Positions 47,244 through 61,160 of a stretch of 64,000 nucleotides of DNA are shown here, piece after piece (positions within the stretch are counted from its first letter, which is position 1; every line of letters starts with the position of its first letter). The stretch is from Megaleporinus macrocephalus. Taxonomy: Eukaryota; Chordata; Actinopteri; Characiformes; Anostomidae. The stretch is from assembly GCA_021613375.1 (NCBI GenBank), contig CM038717.1, forward strand, positions 41,621,122 to 41,685,121, given 5' to 3'. The notes beneath the pieces were generated by a model. That model searched no databases and was not told the DNA's origin. It saw only the letters and a list, made by a program, of their open reading frames with translations. The translations under genes and the position numbers were made by a program.

Positions 47244-49211
47244 ATGGCGGAGTCAGCGATGTGTGTGAGGTAAATGAAAGAATTGTCACTTCGGTGTTTA
47301 AAAACAATGAAAAACGCGTCAAACTAGCCTTTTCTGAGTTGTTGGTTTATATGTCTTGTCCATAACGGACCTTTAAGGTGTATAAAATCGCTGTTCGTTC
47401 TTTCTGTTCGTCTTTTTATAAACGTGGTGAGAGCGTGTTGCTGTGAAACCGCGTTTGAGTAGCAACATGCTAACAGTGAACTTCGAGCGTCCAAAATACA
47501 GTTTTTAAACATTAATAAATTATAATAAATTACTTCTCGAGTTGACACGAGTCGTATATTGTTGAGGAAGACTAGTTAAACGTTCTCTCACTGTTGTGTC
47601 CAGACCTGCTGGTTCATGTGTCTTAGGGAGTTTTGTCGAATTTGTTAGCCGCACTGATAAACTTCACTAACTTCATATTCCTGAGATTTTGGTGACAATA
47701 CGTTATATGGGTTGCCGTAAAACTCTGATTCGATATGAGTTTGCTGGAATAGCTCAACTGTTTGCTTTCTGGAGTGTGCTGCTTATTCGAATTCCCCGTT
47801 TCACCTTAAATGGTGCAGCAGTTTCATTCTGGCGCTTGAGAAAATATAATGACTCAAATGTTTTGCCGTTCCCCTTAATAATGAAAACAAGCTGCTGGAT
47901 TTGGTAGGAGTGAGCTTCCATAAGCATTGGCTGTTTTACTTGTGGCACATAAATATATGGGTGGGCGATATGGCCCTACAATAATATCACGATATTTTAT
48001 GGTATTTTTGCGATAACAATACTCTTGGCGATATGACAAAACATTGAATTAAAACAAATATTTCAACAATACATTACTGCAACAAAATGAAAATTAACTT
48101 GGATTATTGCATACGATATGATATGGCACACCCCTAACTGAGATATTAAAAAATACAAGAATTTTTATCAGATTGTAACAGAAGTCAATGATCCAGAATG
48201 TCACAATACCAATCAATGCACTCCAGATATCTCCATATATCCAGGACTGAAGGAAAGTGAATGATACTGGACAGGTAAAGTCTGTCTCTTGTAGATATAT
48301 AATGGGAAATGAGAAAAGTGTGAATTTTTCTTTTGCTAAAAACAGTAAAAGTAGTACCTGATGTAATAATTAGGGTTGGGTGATATGGCGCAATATTTCA
48401 CGGTACGATATCGTTCACGATAATCAAAAATGTTGGCCATATTATTGTGTACAATACTATATGGCATATATATATATACATACATACATACATACATACA
48501 TACATACATACATACATGACAAGAAGTAAGTGTTCTTTCAGCTCCTAATAAAGTGCACATGTACTTGTGGAGCTACATGCCATGAGAAGAAAGTGTTGCT
48601 GCAAACTGAAGTTTCATGGTCAGTCAGTTTAGTGACTCGCTTGTAAACTTAAGAGTGGCCTCAGAAGGTATTTGGATGCTATCACAGTTTAGAAAAACTC
48701 TTAGCATGCTATCAATGTTGTTAGACTTGTTCCTGTGAAGTCTGGGTTTTTTTATTTTATTTTTTATTTTAAAACATTTTTTTGGCCCTTTGCTGTCACC
48801 TTATGTCTAATTTGTACTTTCTGTTTGGCATTATAGGAGTAGTCGGGAGTTATGGACCATCTTGCTCGGGAGGTCTGCTTTGCGGGAGCCGGTAAATTTA
48901 CTTATGTCAACGTAAACATTACAAAAATTTAGTTATTAGTGCTGGTACATCTCCAGTCTTTTAATAATTATAACCGTTTGGTGTGCTGTTAGTAAACTTG
49001 TTTACTTTTTCTCTGCTGTGATGTATAAAAGGCCCAGATAGAAGCAGAATTGGATCGAAATGGAGAGCGCCTCCTGCAGGGCCTGTCCTACTTCAAACCA
49101 CCCAGGTAATTGAATATCTGTTATAGAGAGCTACTGATATGGGCTTTTCTATAACTGATGTTTAGAAGTCAGGGTTGGCAAATGGCCGTTATGTGCTGTT
49201 GAGTTTTAGAG

Positions 49212-49269
<58 letters not shown>

Positions 49270-52200
49270 ATGTATATATATATATATATAAATATAAATT
49301 ATACAATGTTTCTGAACTTGTCTTTTATTGAACAGTGTGTGTGTGTATATATATACTACAAATGCTAAGACTGAAATTATGTATTAAAAGTCCAATATTT
49401 TATATTTTTCCTCAAGGTCACAAAAATTAATTACAACTGTTTCTTAAATATTGTATGTGACCTTTTCTAACTTCTCTATACCTTTATATTTAAGTAGGCT
49501 GTTGTAAATGTCCTTGATTTGAAATTTGAACCATGTTTATACAGTCTCTAATTTAAAAGCAGTAAGAAAAACATACTTTTCCATGATTTCGGCCTCTCTG
49601 TAGGGATGCATTCGCACTGTCCTGCTACTTGTCCGTTGTGTTTGTTTGGTGCCGCTGTGCTATATTGTCTTGCTGGTATTAGTTAGTATGTAGGTCTGTC
49701 CTGTATAGATAACCAGTTATGAATTTGATTCTGTTCTGAGTACAGTCCGTTTTGACCTTGTGATGCTTTTCCTATGTTCAGTTCCTCATCAGCAGACAAG
49801 CTGAAGGCAAATAAAGACGTGGCTCAGCCTCTTAAAGACTTCGGGCTCAGAATCAGCAAATTGCTGGTAAGCAGATGACGCCTCGTTCTCCATAACAAAG
49901 AGAGATGCGACTGGTGTATACAGTACTGGGACTTTAATTGTGTGTGTGTTTCTGTCTATATTATTATTGGTTATCATGAGTGTGGCCTTCTCTGTGTCAG
50001 GGTCTTGATGAACAGCAGAGCGTGCAGATTCTGCAGTGTTACCTGCAGGAGGACTACAGAGGGACACGCAACATGCTGAAGACGGTGCTGCAGGATGAGA
50101 GACAGAGCCACACGTTACTGCTCAAGGTCTGTCTGATACACACTGCTGTCTGTTCTCTGGGTCTCTCTGTCTGTCTGATACACACTGCTGTCTGCTCTCT
50201 GTCTGTCTGATACGCACACTGCTGTCTGCTCTCTGTCTGTCTGATACACACACTGCTGTCTGCTCTCTGTCTCTCTGTCTGTCTGATACACAGTTCAACT
50301 GAGTTCAGTTTAAAGTAGACATGTTGGCTTTTTCTTAGTATTGTCCCAGCATCACACTAACGTCCAGTATTGACGACATACTGAGTAATATTTATTCTTC
50401 TGCCTTAGAAACACTGGGCTGGTCCTCACTGCTATTCTGATGGGAACAGTTTTCTTTCTTAATATTGTATGTGGTTGAAAATCATATTCTTTTTGTTTTG
50501 CTTTTGTGCTTGTTTTACTATCCTTTGTGGACCAGAGGAGGATGGGTTCCCCTTCTTGAGGTTCTTGCTCTGAGGGAGATTTTTCATGCCATTGTTGCCC
50601 CGGCTTATTTAAATGTTCTGTAAAGCTGCTTTGCCACAACATTTGTGGTAAAAGGAGCAACTGTGACTCAATTCATGAAGTGGACGGTGTTATAAAGCTG
50701 GAGAAATGGGAACCACAGAGCGAGATGGAGTGGACAGTTACAGTAGACTGGGAGGTTCTTCCCCACTTGGTTCTTCTGTTCTAGAATCGCAGGAGAGCAG
50801 CAGATACATACACTCATACATTGCTGTGCCTGTGGAGTGCAGACATCAGGAGAATGTGCAGCTGCTAACTGGATAATGTGGCTCTGACTGAATGTACAGT
50901 AACGTGTCGAGGATTCAGTTTCATGACTGCAGTATTGTTTATGCTGTGAATCATTACGTAACACTGGACACAGTGTTGCCGTTGGATGTTATTTCCAGTG
51001 GACAGGCCGTGGGAAGACTGACATTGGTCTTCACAGCTTTTTTAAAGATGTTTAGCTAGCTAGCTGTGCTCAAGTGCGACGGCCCGTTACTGCAATGTCA
51101 GTAGTTACAACAATGGCGATCTATGTATTTTTATTTTTTATTTATTTATTTATTTTTTACAGATCAAATAAATCCGCTACTTCTGTGATTTTGTTTTTTT
51201 CCACAGAAAATCAAATAAATCTGCTACTTTTGTAATTATTTTTTTTTTTTTACATAAGATCAAATAAATAGCTAATTTTGTGATGATTTATTTTTTTTTT
51301 TACAGATCAAATTGCTAATTTTGTGGGGGGTTTTTTTTGTTTGTTTTTTTTTCCATTTTAATTTTTATTTTTAAATTTTATTTACAACATGTCTTAATAA
51401 TTTAGAATCCATGTTAAGGCTTACAAGTGTTACCAGCCTTTGAGGTTCCCTTTGAGGCTGTTTAAACTGGTGTGTCCTGTATATGAAACATTCATATCAT
51501 AATAATAACCGGTTTCCGGTGTGAACTGGTTTACCGCCCAGCACTAATTTAGGCTCAGTAGCTTACCTCAAAGAGGAAAAATCACACTGGTCTTTTAAGC
51601 AAATAGTTATTTTTTGAGAAATGCAGCAGCGTGTGTGTAAAAATTATATTAACGTCGGTCGTCTGTCTGTCTTTGTTGCTTGTAATTCTCACCTGCTCTA
51701 CTGTTTGTTCTGTGAAGTGGTTTGTATCAGCTGTGAGAAACGTAAAAAAACGTGAATTGGTTGCATCTGTTTGGTCTTCAGATCGCAGATTACTACTATG
51801 AGGAGAGGGTGTGTCTTCTGCGCTGTGTGCTCCTCCTTCTCACCTACTTCCAGGACGAGAGGCATCCCTACAGGGTAAGGACATCAGTCACTTATAGCAC
51901 CTAAAACTACAGCCTCTTGTCCTGCCTGTATCCACTAGAGATGTCCTGCTCAGCCTGAGTCAAAACCGATTCAAGATAAGATCTTTTATTAGTCCCACAG
52001 GGGGCGCAATTCAGTGTTACAGCCACAACGGGAGAGCAAGGCGCTTGGTACAAACAACAGATAAATAAACAGGACAGTGTATACAATATAAATACTAAAC
52101 AGTCAAACACTGCACATTACACTGAAAAAAAGTAATATTTCCTGTAAGTGTGTATTTAAATATTTAAGTGTGTGTATGTATGTGGTTTACTAGAAGCAGT

Positions 52201-55200
52201 GTGTAGAGTTTAAGCGTGTGTGTGTGTAAATAGTGGCAGAGACAGTGTTTGTTCATAGCTGTAATAATAATCTGAGCAGTATACCAAACTACAGTCCACC
52301 TGCAGAGCGCCCAGTTCACTTCAAATATCAAGTAGACAACGTACCTTGTGAGACCTCGCTTCATTGTCCTCACACTGTTAGCTGCTAAAGTTATCCAGTT
52401 CTCTGTTTAAGCCATCTGCCACATCCCATAATGCAAAGCACACCTGGGTACAAGAGCTGTTTAGCTCAAACTTGAGGAGTACCCCTAATAGTTCGGATCG
52501 GATCACGTTCTCAACACAAACAGACCACTCCAGAGTTGCGGTTGTTTTGTTCCGCACCTGAGGATTACTGTTTTTACACCTGTCAAAACGAACCACACCA
52601 AGAGTGCAAACGAACCAGAATCTGTTTTAACCAGACTAACTAGTGCTGGTGTGAAAACGCCCTAAGCATTAGTAATGCTAATGTCTGTTCTTAATAAAGC
52701 AGCACAAAATAAAAAGATAAAAAATAAAAAGATAAACTCTTATGGTGACAGTAAGAGACTGAGTTTGTTTTCTGTTAAATACATACATTTTTGTATTTTT
52801 TGTTACAATTCAGAAAAAAGGTTTCATATCGTATCAAAAATTTTCAAACAATACCCAGCCCTAGTCAGAAGTCCCTGTGTGACATTTGGGGCGTGTAGCT
52901 TTGACGAAGAAGTGCCTTATTGTTATCACCTTATCGGAAGAAAAAATATTGTGATATATATATCGTATATCGCCATTCAGCTAAAAATATCAAGATATAT
53001 ATCGTATATCGCCATTCAGCTAAAAATATTGAGATGTATATCGTATATCGCCATTCAGCTAAAAAATATCGAGATATATATCGTAAATCGGCATTCAGCT
53101 AAAAATATCGAGATATATATCGTATATTGCCATTCAGCTAAAAATATCAAGATGTATGTTGTATATCACCATTTAACTAAAAACATCGAGATATATATTG
53201 TATATCACCATTTAACTAAAAACATTGAGATATATATCGTAAATCGCCATTTAGCTAAAAACATCGAGATATATATCGTAAATCGGCATTCAGCTAAAAA
53301 TATCGAGATATATATCGTATATCGTCTTTCGGCAAAAAATATCAAGGTATATATCGTATATCGCCATTCGGCTAAAAATATCGAGATGTATATCGTATAT
53401 CACCTTTCGGCAAAAAATATCAAGGTATATATCGTATATCGCCATTCGGCTAAAAATATCGAGATGTATATCGTATATCTCCGTTCAGCTAAAAATATCT
53501 ATATGTCGTATATCTCCATTCAGCTAAGAATACCGAGATATATATCGTATCTCGAGATGTATACCGTATATCACCAACTAAAAATATCGAGATATATATC
53601 GTATATCCCCATTTAGCTAAAAATATCGAGATATATATCGTATATCCCCATTTAGCTAAAAATATCGAGATATATATCATATATTGCCTTTCGGCTAAAA
53701 ATATCGAGATGTATATCGTATATCGCCATTCAGCTAAAAATATTGAGATATATATCGTAAATCGGCATTCAGCTAAAAATATCGAGATATATATCGTATA
53801 TTGCCATTTAACTAAAAACATCGAGATATATATCGTAAATCGGCATTTAGCTAAAAACATCGAGATATATATCGTAAATCGGCATTCAGCTAAAAATATC
53901 GAGATATATATCGTATATCGCCTTTCGGCAAAAATATCAAGGTATATATCGTATATCGCCATTCGGCTAAAAATATCGAGATGTATATCGCCTTTCGGCA
54001 AAAAATATCAAGGTATATATCGTATATCTCTGTTCAGCTAAAAATATCTATATGTCGTATATCTCCGTTCAGCTAAGAATACCGAGATATATATCGTATC
54101 TCGAGATGTATACCGTATATCACCAACTAAAAATATCGAGATATATATCGTATATCCCCATTTAGCTAAAAATATCGAGATATATATCATATATTGCCTT
54201 TCGGCTAAAAATATCGAGATATTAGTCTGTCTGTCTAAATGAATCACTAAATAAGAATCGGTTGGTGTTAATGTGGGGCTGTTTGTCTGTCTGTGTAGAC
54301 GGAGTACGCTAGCTGTGTGGGTAAGCTGGAGAAGGACCTGGTGAATAACTACCAACAGCAGTTTGAAGCTCTGTTCAACGCAGAGGCTCCAACATGGGAA
54401 ACCCACGGGAACCTGATGGTGAGGCTGCTTCAGTCTTTCCTTTTCTTTCTCTGTACAGAGGAGCGTGCTCTGTCTGACCTGGTGTTCCATCTCTGTCCTC
54501 GTTCTGTAGACGGAGAGGCAGGTGTCCCGGTGGTTCACTCAGTGCCTGAGGGAGCAGGCCTTGCTTCTGGAGGTCCTGTTCCTGTACTACGCCTACTTTG
54601 AGATGCCTCCTAGTGACCTTTTGACCTTCACCCGGCTGTTTAAGGAGCAGGGCTTCGGACAGCGGCAAACCAACAGACACCTCGTGGACAAGAGCATGGA
54701 TGCGCTGGTGGACCGAATCGGGTTAGAACACATAGACACACACGGGTTCTACGTAGAATGAACATGCGCATAGTTCACCCTCAGAGGTCCATAGACGCAG
54801 GGCCGCATCACATGCAGCGTTTCTGTTAATATATCTGCGATAACACGGCGCAGAAATACAGTTCATACGTTTCCTGAATCAACAAAGTCCGTCCTTACAT
54901 TACACACTCTTATGAGCCTGGTAAATCCATTTGAAGCACCAAAACACTTTGTCCACATAAGTAAAATATATTTTTTACAAGATATATGAAGAATTTTAAA
55001 ATCGGACTTTTTAGGTTTAGGACCAGTCTATCTATTCATACATTCTCCAGGTCACTTATTTCCTCATTATTGAGACAGCTGAGACTGTTCTGAATATTTA
55101 AGTATTTAATATAAAATATGTGGGTATTATGTTACATGCAAGTGCCATTAAAGGCAAAATTAAGGAACTATTTAAAAATCGAGATATTTAAATCGAAATA

Positions 55201-58200
55201 TTTAAAAAACCTTAGACCCCATAGATTTAAAGAACAAAATTAGACCAAAGCCTGTAGCTTCCAAACACAGACCAGCATCAAACCACCAGACAAATACAGA
55301 AGTTTTACTAGGTGGCTGATCGTTAGGCTGTGTCCACGTACATAGACATGTTTACTGACGGTGTTCTGGACGTCTGCAGGTATTTCAGCTGCCTGATTTT
55401 GGTCGAGGGGATGGATATCGACTTCCTGCATAAATGTGCTCTGGAGGATCGAACAGAACAGCACCAGCTCAGCAGCACAGATGACATCAACAAGGTACTA
55501 CTGACCAAGCTTAATACAAGTATAGTGATCTGTTGTTGTGTGCACGGTGTACTAGTTAAGTCTGTTCTGTGTTAACACACTGTTTACATGGAAACATGAT
55601 GTCACAATAATTAGTGACCAATCAAAACAGTGTAGTCGGGGCTCTGTGTGAGGGAGAGGCTTTAAAACAGATCCCAATAATACAAAAAAAAACACCCCCT
55701 CTTGTTGACCCCTTTTAATTAATGTTACTCATGATATATTAAGTGCTAGATTTATATAATTATGTGTATATTATAATAAAATAACATATATTTTTTATTG
55801 CATCCTTAAATTTATTCTCTACAGGGTTTCATGTTGTGATCAGAGCAGACCATGTGCTCTAGCAAGAGTTTTGTTTTTAGTTTTTCCTGCCGAACTGAGC
55901 CAGTTTGAAAGTGCTGTTATGATTAAAGATAATGATGGAGTTTAGTTTTGCTAGACAACACAAAAGAAACGTGGATTTGTTACAGAAGAACAGTATGAGA
56001 GGTTTGAAATTAATAAAACGTGGATTTTGAGCTTGTAATCTTCAGGGATTATTATAAAATAAAGTAAAACAGCAGCGTCTCCAGAATGAGAACAGCTAAG
56101 ATAACCAAATGATGTGTTACTCCAAGCGATGCTGCTGTTGCTATGGTGACGTGTGTTGACTTTATTAGAGGGAATAAAATGCTGATTATAGACCTGCCGT
56201 CTTCAGGGTTCCGGGTTAAACCCACTATCCGCTCTGACCGCTGTTTACAGCTCAAAGTAGTGTCAGATGAGAGTTACACCATGATGCTGCGCTCTGCCTG
56301 GCAGTTTCCTACAACAGCTTCCAGATTTGGACCGTGTTGATTAGTGGCTTCTCTGCTTTGACTTCCCAGTTTAGTAGCTAAACTCAGCCACGCTTCTCAT
56401 ATGCCAGTCATTTAAGTCTAACATATAACTTCTTTACCTCTCTGCCTGTAGGAGATAGATCAGATGTTGCTCACGTTTGGTGATATCCCTCACCACGGCC
56501 CAGTCCTGCTGGCCTGGGTTCTCCTCAGACACACACTCCATCCGGCGGAAGCTGGTCTCACCGTCAGGAAGCTCGGCCACACCACGCTTCAGCTGGGAGT
56601 GTTCCAGTATCTCACAGACATGCTGAAAGCTCTCGGCAACACTGGCAACAACGTAAGAAAACCTCATCAGTGAGATGCTACTCATTTACACAACCCAAAA
56701 GCCACCAGTGACCCCCACGTCTTATATCGTCGCTGTTCCAAGATATTTTCGAGCATTTCTATTGGTCTGTTAGTCATGAAATACACAGGTAAGTTACGTT
56801 ATATGTAGAGATGGACCGGTCAGCGTTTTTGAGGCTGATTCCGATCATCTTTCATCACGATCAGCGGATACCGATCGAGGGCGGGGCTGTATGCCACAGC
56901 AGGGCTACATGTAGTTATTAGCGCAAGCAAGTCATGAAACATGGTCTAAACTGGTTTATTACCATTTTTAACGAGCTCATATGAAACAGTATAATATTTT
57001 AAACAAAATTAGCAGTAAATAAACAAAGTAAATCAAACAAATATCCCCAAAACTGCAATCATTACATTAAGACTCTTAATTTAAAATGAAAAAAGCAAAT
57101 TAAATAAATACAGTGAAAACTGCAGTCATTAAAGTCAGACTCTGTTATTTTAAACTAAAACTGTAATCATTAAATGTAGAATATTGAGTTGCTGCTGCTG
57201 TTCTGTTGGTACCGGTCAGATCTGGTCTGTAGGTGTTCTGGGTTATTAGTTTTGTGCTAGCTGTGCGTGCTAGCTCTGCTGTTTGCTGGTACTCACTGTA
57301 TTCAGCCGCGTATCAGATTAGTAGTGTTAAATGTCTTTATCTTGGTTCCCCCACGAGACAAGCTGAAACTAATTTTACAAAAGGTCCTGGATGAGTCTGT
57401 TACATACGGTAAACACTGCCAGACAGACAGCACATGCGGTGAATGTTATAAACTGTTCTTGCGAGGCCGCTGCTTTAGTCAGTTTGAAAATGAAACAGTA
57501 TGTGTTTCCACCTGGTGGTTCAGATAAGAATTGCAGGGAGCTGGCCGGAGGGGGGCTTCTCTTCCTGGATGAAACGCTAGCTGGAAATACAGAAATCAGG
57601 CTCATTTGTTTAACGGCATTGATCGGCTCTCCTGATCGACTAAACTGGAGAAATATCGACCAATCACTGATACATAGCCGTTCAATCCTTCCATCTCTAG
57701 TTATATGATCCTATTTTGGATGGCAGCAGCGCGTAGGTGGTAGTGTTCTGGTCTGTGGAATGATGTGGTGACATCTCTGGACCCACTCATACATGTGGAA
57801 GACACTGTCAACTAGGGATGCAACGATACAGTGTGGCCAGGGTTTGGTTCGTATCACGGTTATTGGGCCTCGGTATCGGTTCGGTTTCGATATATCAATA
57901 TTATGTAGCTCCAACATGCAGTACGTTTTTAGAACAAAACAAGCAACAAGGTTTGAATCATGAACTTTGTCTCTTCTGAAGACCAGTCTCTACCTCCCGC
58001 CATGTTAAAACGTCCTCTATGACACTACAGTACATGTGCAGAGCGTATTTAAACTTTCCGATTGGGAATGTTATCGGATAGAGGCGTTTACTCTGCTTTT
58101 ATTCTTCTATTAAGCTGATTATTTACGGGATTACCCACCTCCTTCAATCAGATAGAAATTGTAATCGGAATGACCTCAATCGGACTAGTCTATTCAGATT

Positions 58201-61114
58201 GAGGTGTATACATGGACATATTCTATTCTGATTGAGCTGTTAGTCGGATTATTAACGGATTATAAGGCTGCATGTAAACGTAGCCAATGTTTACACTTGA
58301 ATTGTGCAGAAATTTAGAGAAGTCGGTGGATTTCTCCTTTATGTATATCTCCATCCATCAGTTTGGGTGATTGATTAGAGTTTAATACATGATTAATGTT
58401 CTTATTTTTCTGTTTTTGTTTTCTGTTTTCCCCCTCTTCTTTCTATTCAGTGCACCGCCAGTACTGCTCGTATGTGTATCTATGGTCTCCTCTCGTTTGT
58501 GGTCACCTCCTTTGAAGAGGACACGCTGGGGAGCCAGCAGGTACCCACATCTCTACAGCACCTTCAGCTCAGATTACGTTCAGTCCGAATTTTCAGACAG
58601 TTTCGACATTATTAACTGTACTTGACTGTTTCCTGCTGAAGTAAACGTTCATAACTGTGATAGGAGAATTGTAACTTTCTATTACACTCTGTGTTCCTCT
58701 GTCTTTTTTTCTTAACTCTTTCTTTTCTCTCATGGCCAGCACCTGATCAACGCGGCCTGTGAGGTCCTTGCAGCCCCGAGTCTAGCTGAGCTCTTCTGGG
58801 AGTCGGTGGGTGTCACAAACAAACGCTGTTAACGATACCACCGCGTCCTGTCTGGTTTGATCTTTAAGCCTGTCTGTGTTTGTGATTTGCAGAAGCCTAA
58901 TGTGGGTCTGGAGATGATCCTGGACTCTGCGGTTGGGGTCTTTCCTCACAAGACTGGACCTTTATTGCAGTTACTCACAGCCCTACTGTCCGACAAATCT
59001 ACTGCTAAAAGGGTACGTCAACATGCTTGTCCTAATATTACCGGGACTGACCTGTATAGCATGTTTTGGACTCTGGAGCTTCAGGTTTTTATAAGAGAAG
59101 AAATGTTAACATTAAGCTGTTTAAGGTTTTCTTTGTACAGTGTTTAATGTTAAAGACTACGGGTGGAGTGGTGGGTTTCAGCAGTAGAATAGAGTAGGGG
59201 TGTGCCATATCATACACAATAATATCGCAACATTTTGGAATATCGTAAACGATATTATACACAATACAATACAAATATCATACCATATCACCCATCCCTA
59301 ATTATCACATCAGTGTTCTACTTTTTACTGTTTTTAGCAAAAGAAAACTTCACACAAATTCAAAAATTTTCTCATTTTCCATTATATATCTCCTAGAGAC
59401 AGATTTTATCTGCCCAGTATCATTCACTTTACTTCAGTCCTGGATATATGGAGATATTTGGAGTGTATTATTTAGTATCGTGACATTCTGGATCACTGAC
59501 TTCTGTTACAATCTGATGAAAATTCTTGTATTTATTAATACCTCAGTTAGGGGTGTGCCATATCATATCGTATGCAATAATACAATTTAATTTTCATTTT
59601 GTTGCAGTAGTGTATTCTTGAAATATATATTTTTTAAATTCAGTGTTTTGTCATATCGCCAAGAGTATCGTTATCACAAAAATACCATGAAATATCGTGA
59701 TGTATTATTGTAAGGGCATATCGCCCCCCCCCAGAACCAAGTTTTGGTCGTCCTACCCAGCAAACAAATATATAAACAGTCAGGTATGGGTATTACACCC
59801 TCATTACACACCTTTAATACACACACTCACAACTCGCCTGCTGACACCGTATCACATGAAGTTTTTCATACTGCAGATCTATAATGTCTAATATTTATTT
59901 AATTAAGCTTTAATTAAAGCCAGAGTCTGAACTGGCTTCCATCTCTCATCCTCTCACCTGTCTGTCTTTCTCTCAGGTGTACATGTTTCTGGATAAAATG
60001 TCCTTCTACACAGAAGTTTACAAACACAAGCCCAACGACGTGCTGTCCAGAGAGGACGAGACGCTGTGGAGGAGACAGACACCCAAACTCCTCTATCCTC
60101 TGGGTCTGTAGTAGTTTAATTCTCTGACCTCACAAGGAAGCAGTTTGGTGTATCATAACGTTTCAGTTTGGTTTGATTTTTATAGCACATTATTCATAAT
60201 TACTCTTAAAACACTACATGTTGTTTTTGTCCTTTGCTCAATTGCTTAATTGTTTATTTCTCTGGGTTGTTGTGGTTATTACTAGAGATGGAAGGATCGA
60301 TCGGCCATGTATCGGTATCGGCCGATTTTTAATCAAAATATGTGATCAACGATCTTCCGATATTTCTCCAATAGGCAAATGAGCCTAGTTTCTGTATTTC
60401 CACCTATCGTTTCATCCAGGAAGAGGAGCCCTGCGTAAACCCCCTCCAGCCAGCTCCCTGCAATTCCTATCTGAACCACTAGGTGGAAATACATACCCTT
60501 TCATTTTCATCAGACTGACTAAAGCAGCGGCCTCACGAGAACAGTTTAAGCGTTCACCGCATTTGCGGAACAAAAACATCGTCCGTCTGACAGTTTGTTA
60601 CCGTATGTGACTCATACGTGACTCATCCAGGACAGTTTATAACATCTGTAACATTAGTAACATCAGCGTCTCTCACGGCAACCAAGATAAAGACATTTAA
60701 CATACTAATCTGATACACACTTCAGAGACACCACACAGCTGAACACAGTGAGTATCAGTAAACAGCAGAGCTAGAACACACAGCTAACACAAAACAAACA
60801 ACCCAGAACACCTACAGACCAGATCTGACCGGTACCAACAGAACAGCAGCAGAAACAGCCAGAGAGCTAAAGAACCACAGCCAGAGTGATTGAGTTTATA
60901 GTTCTAGATAAGCAGCTCTTCTCGGCTGTAGAAGACGTTCATCCTGCTGCTTAATGTTCCACCTGGATCCACGCTCTGCTGTTCCTAGTAGAGATACTTT
61001 TCAGACTTTATTTTATTTATTTATTTTTATTATTATTGTTGTTTTTTGTTTCTTCCCCTCTCTCTCCTGTCTATAGTATGATTCCTTTTTTGTAAAGCAG
61101 TGTCTGCAAGTTGT

Positions 61115-61160
<46 letters not shown>

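Noticed and set aside
52675..54041. 313-codon and shorter frames rich in Ile/Tyr/His
   Set aside because: These are products of the 39-bp satellite (unit length divisible by three) in a NUP188 intron.
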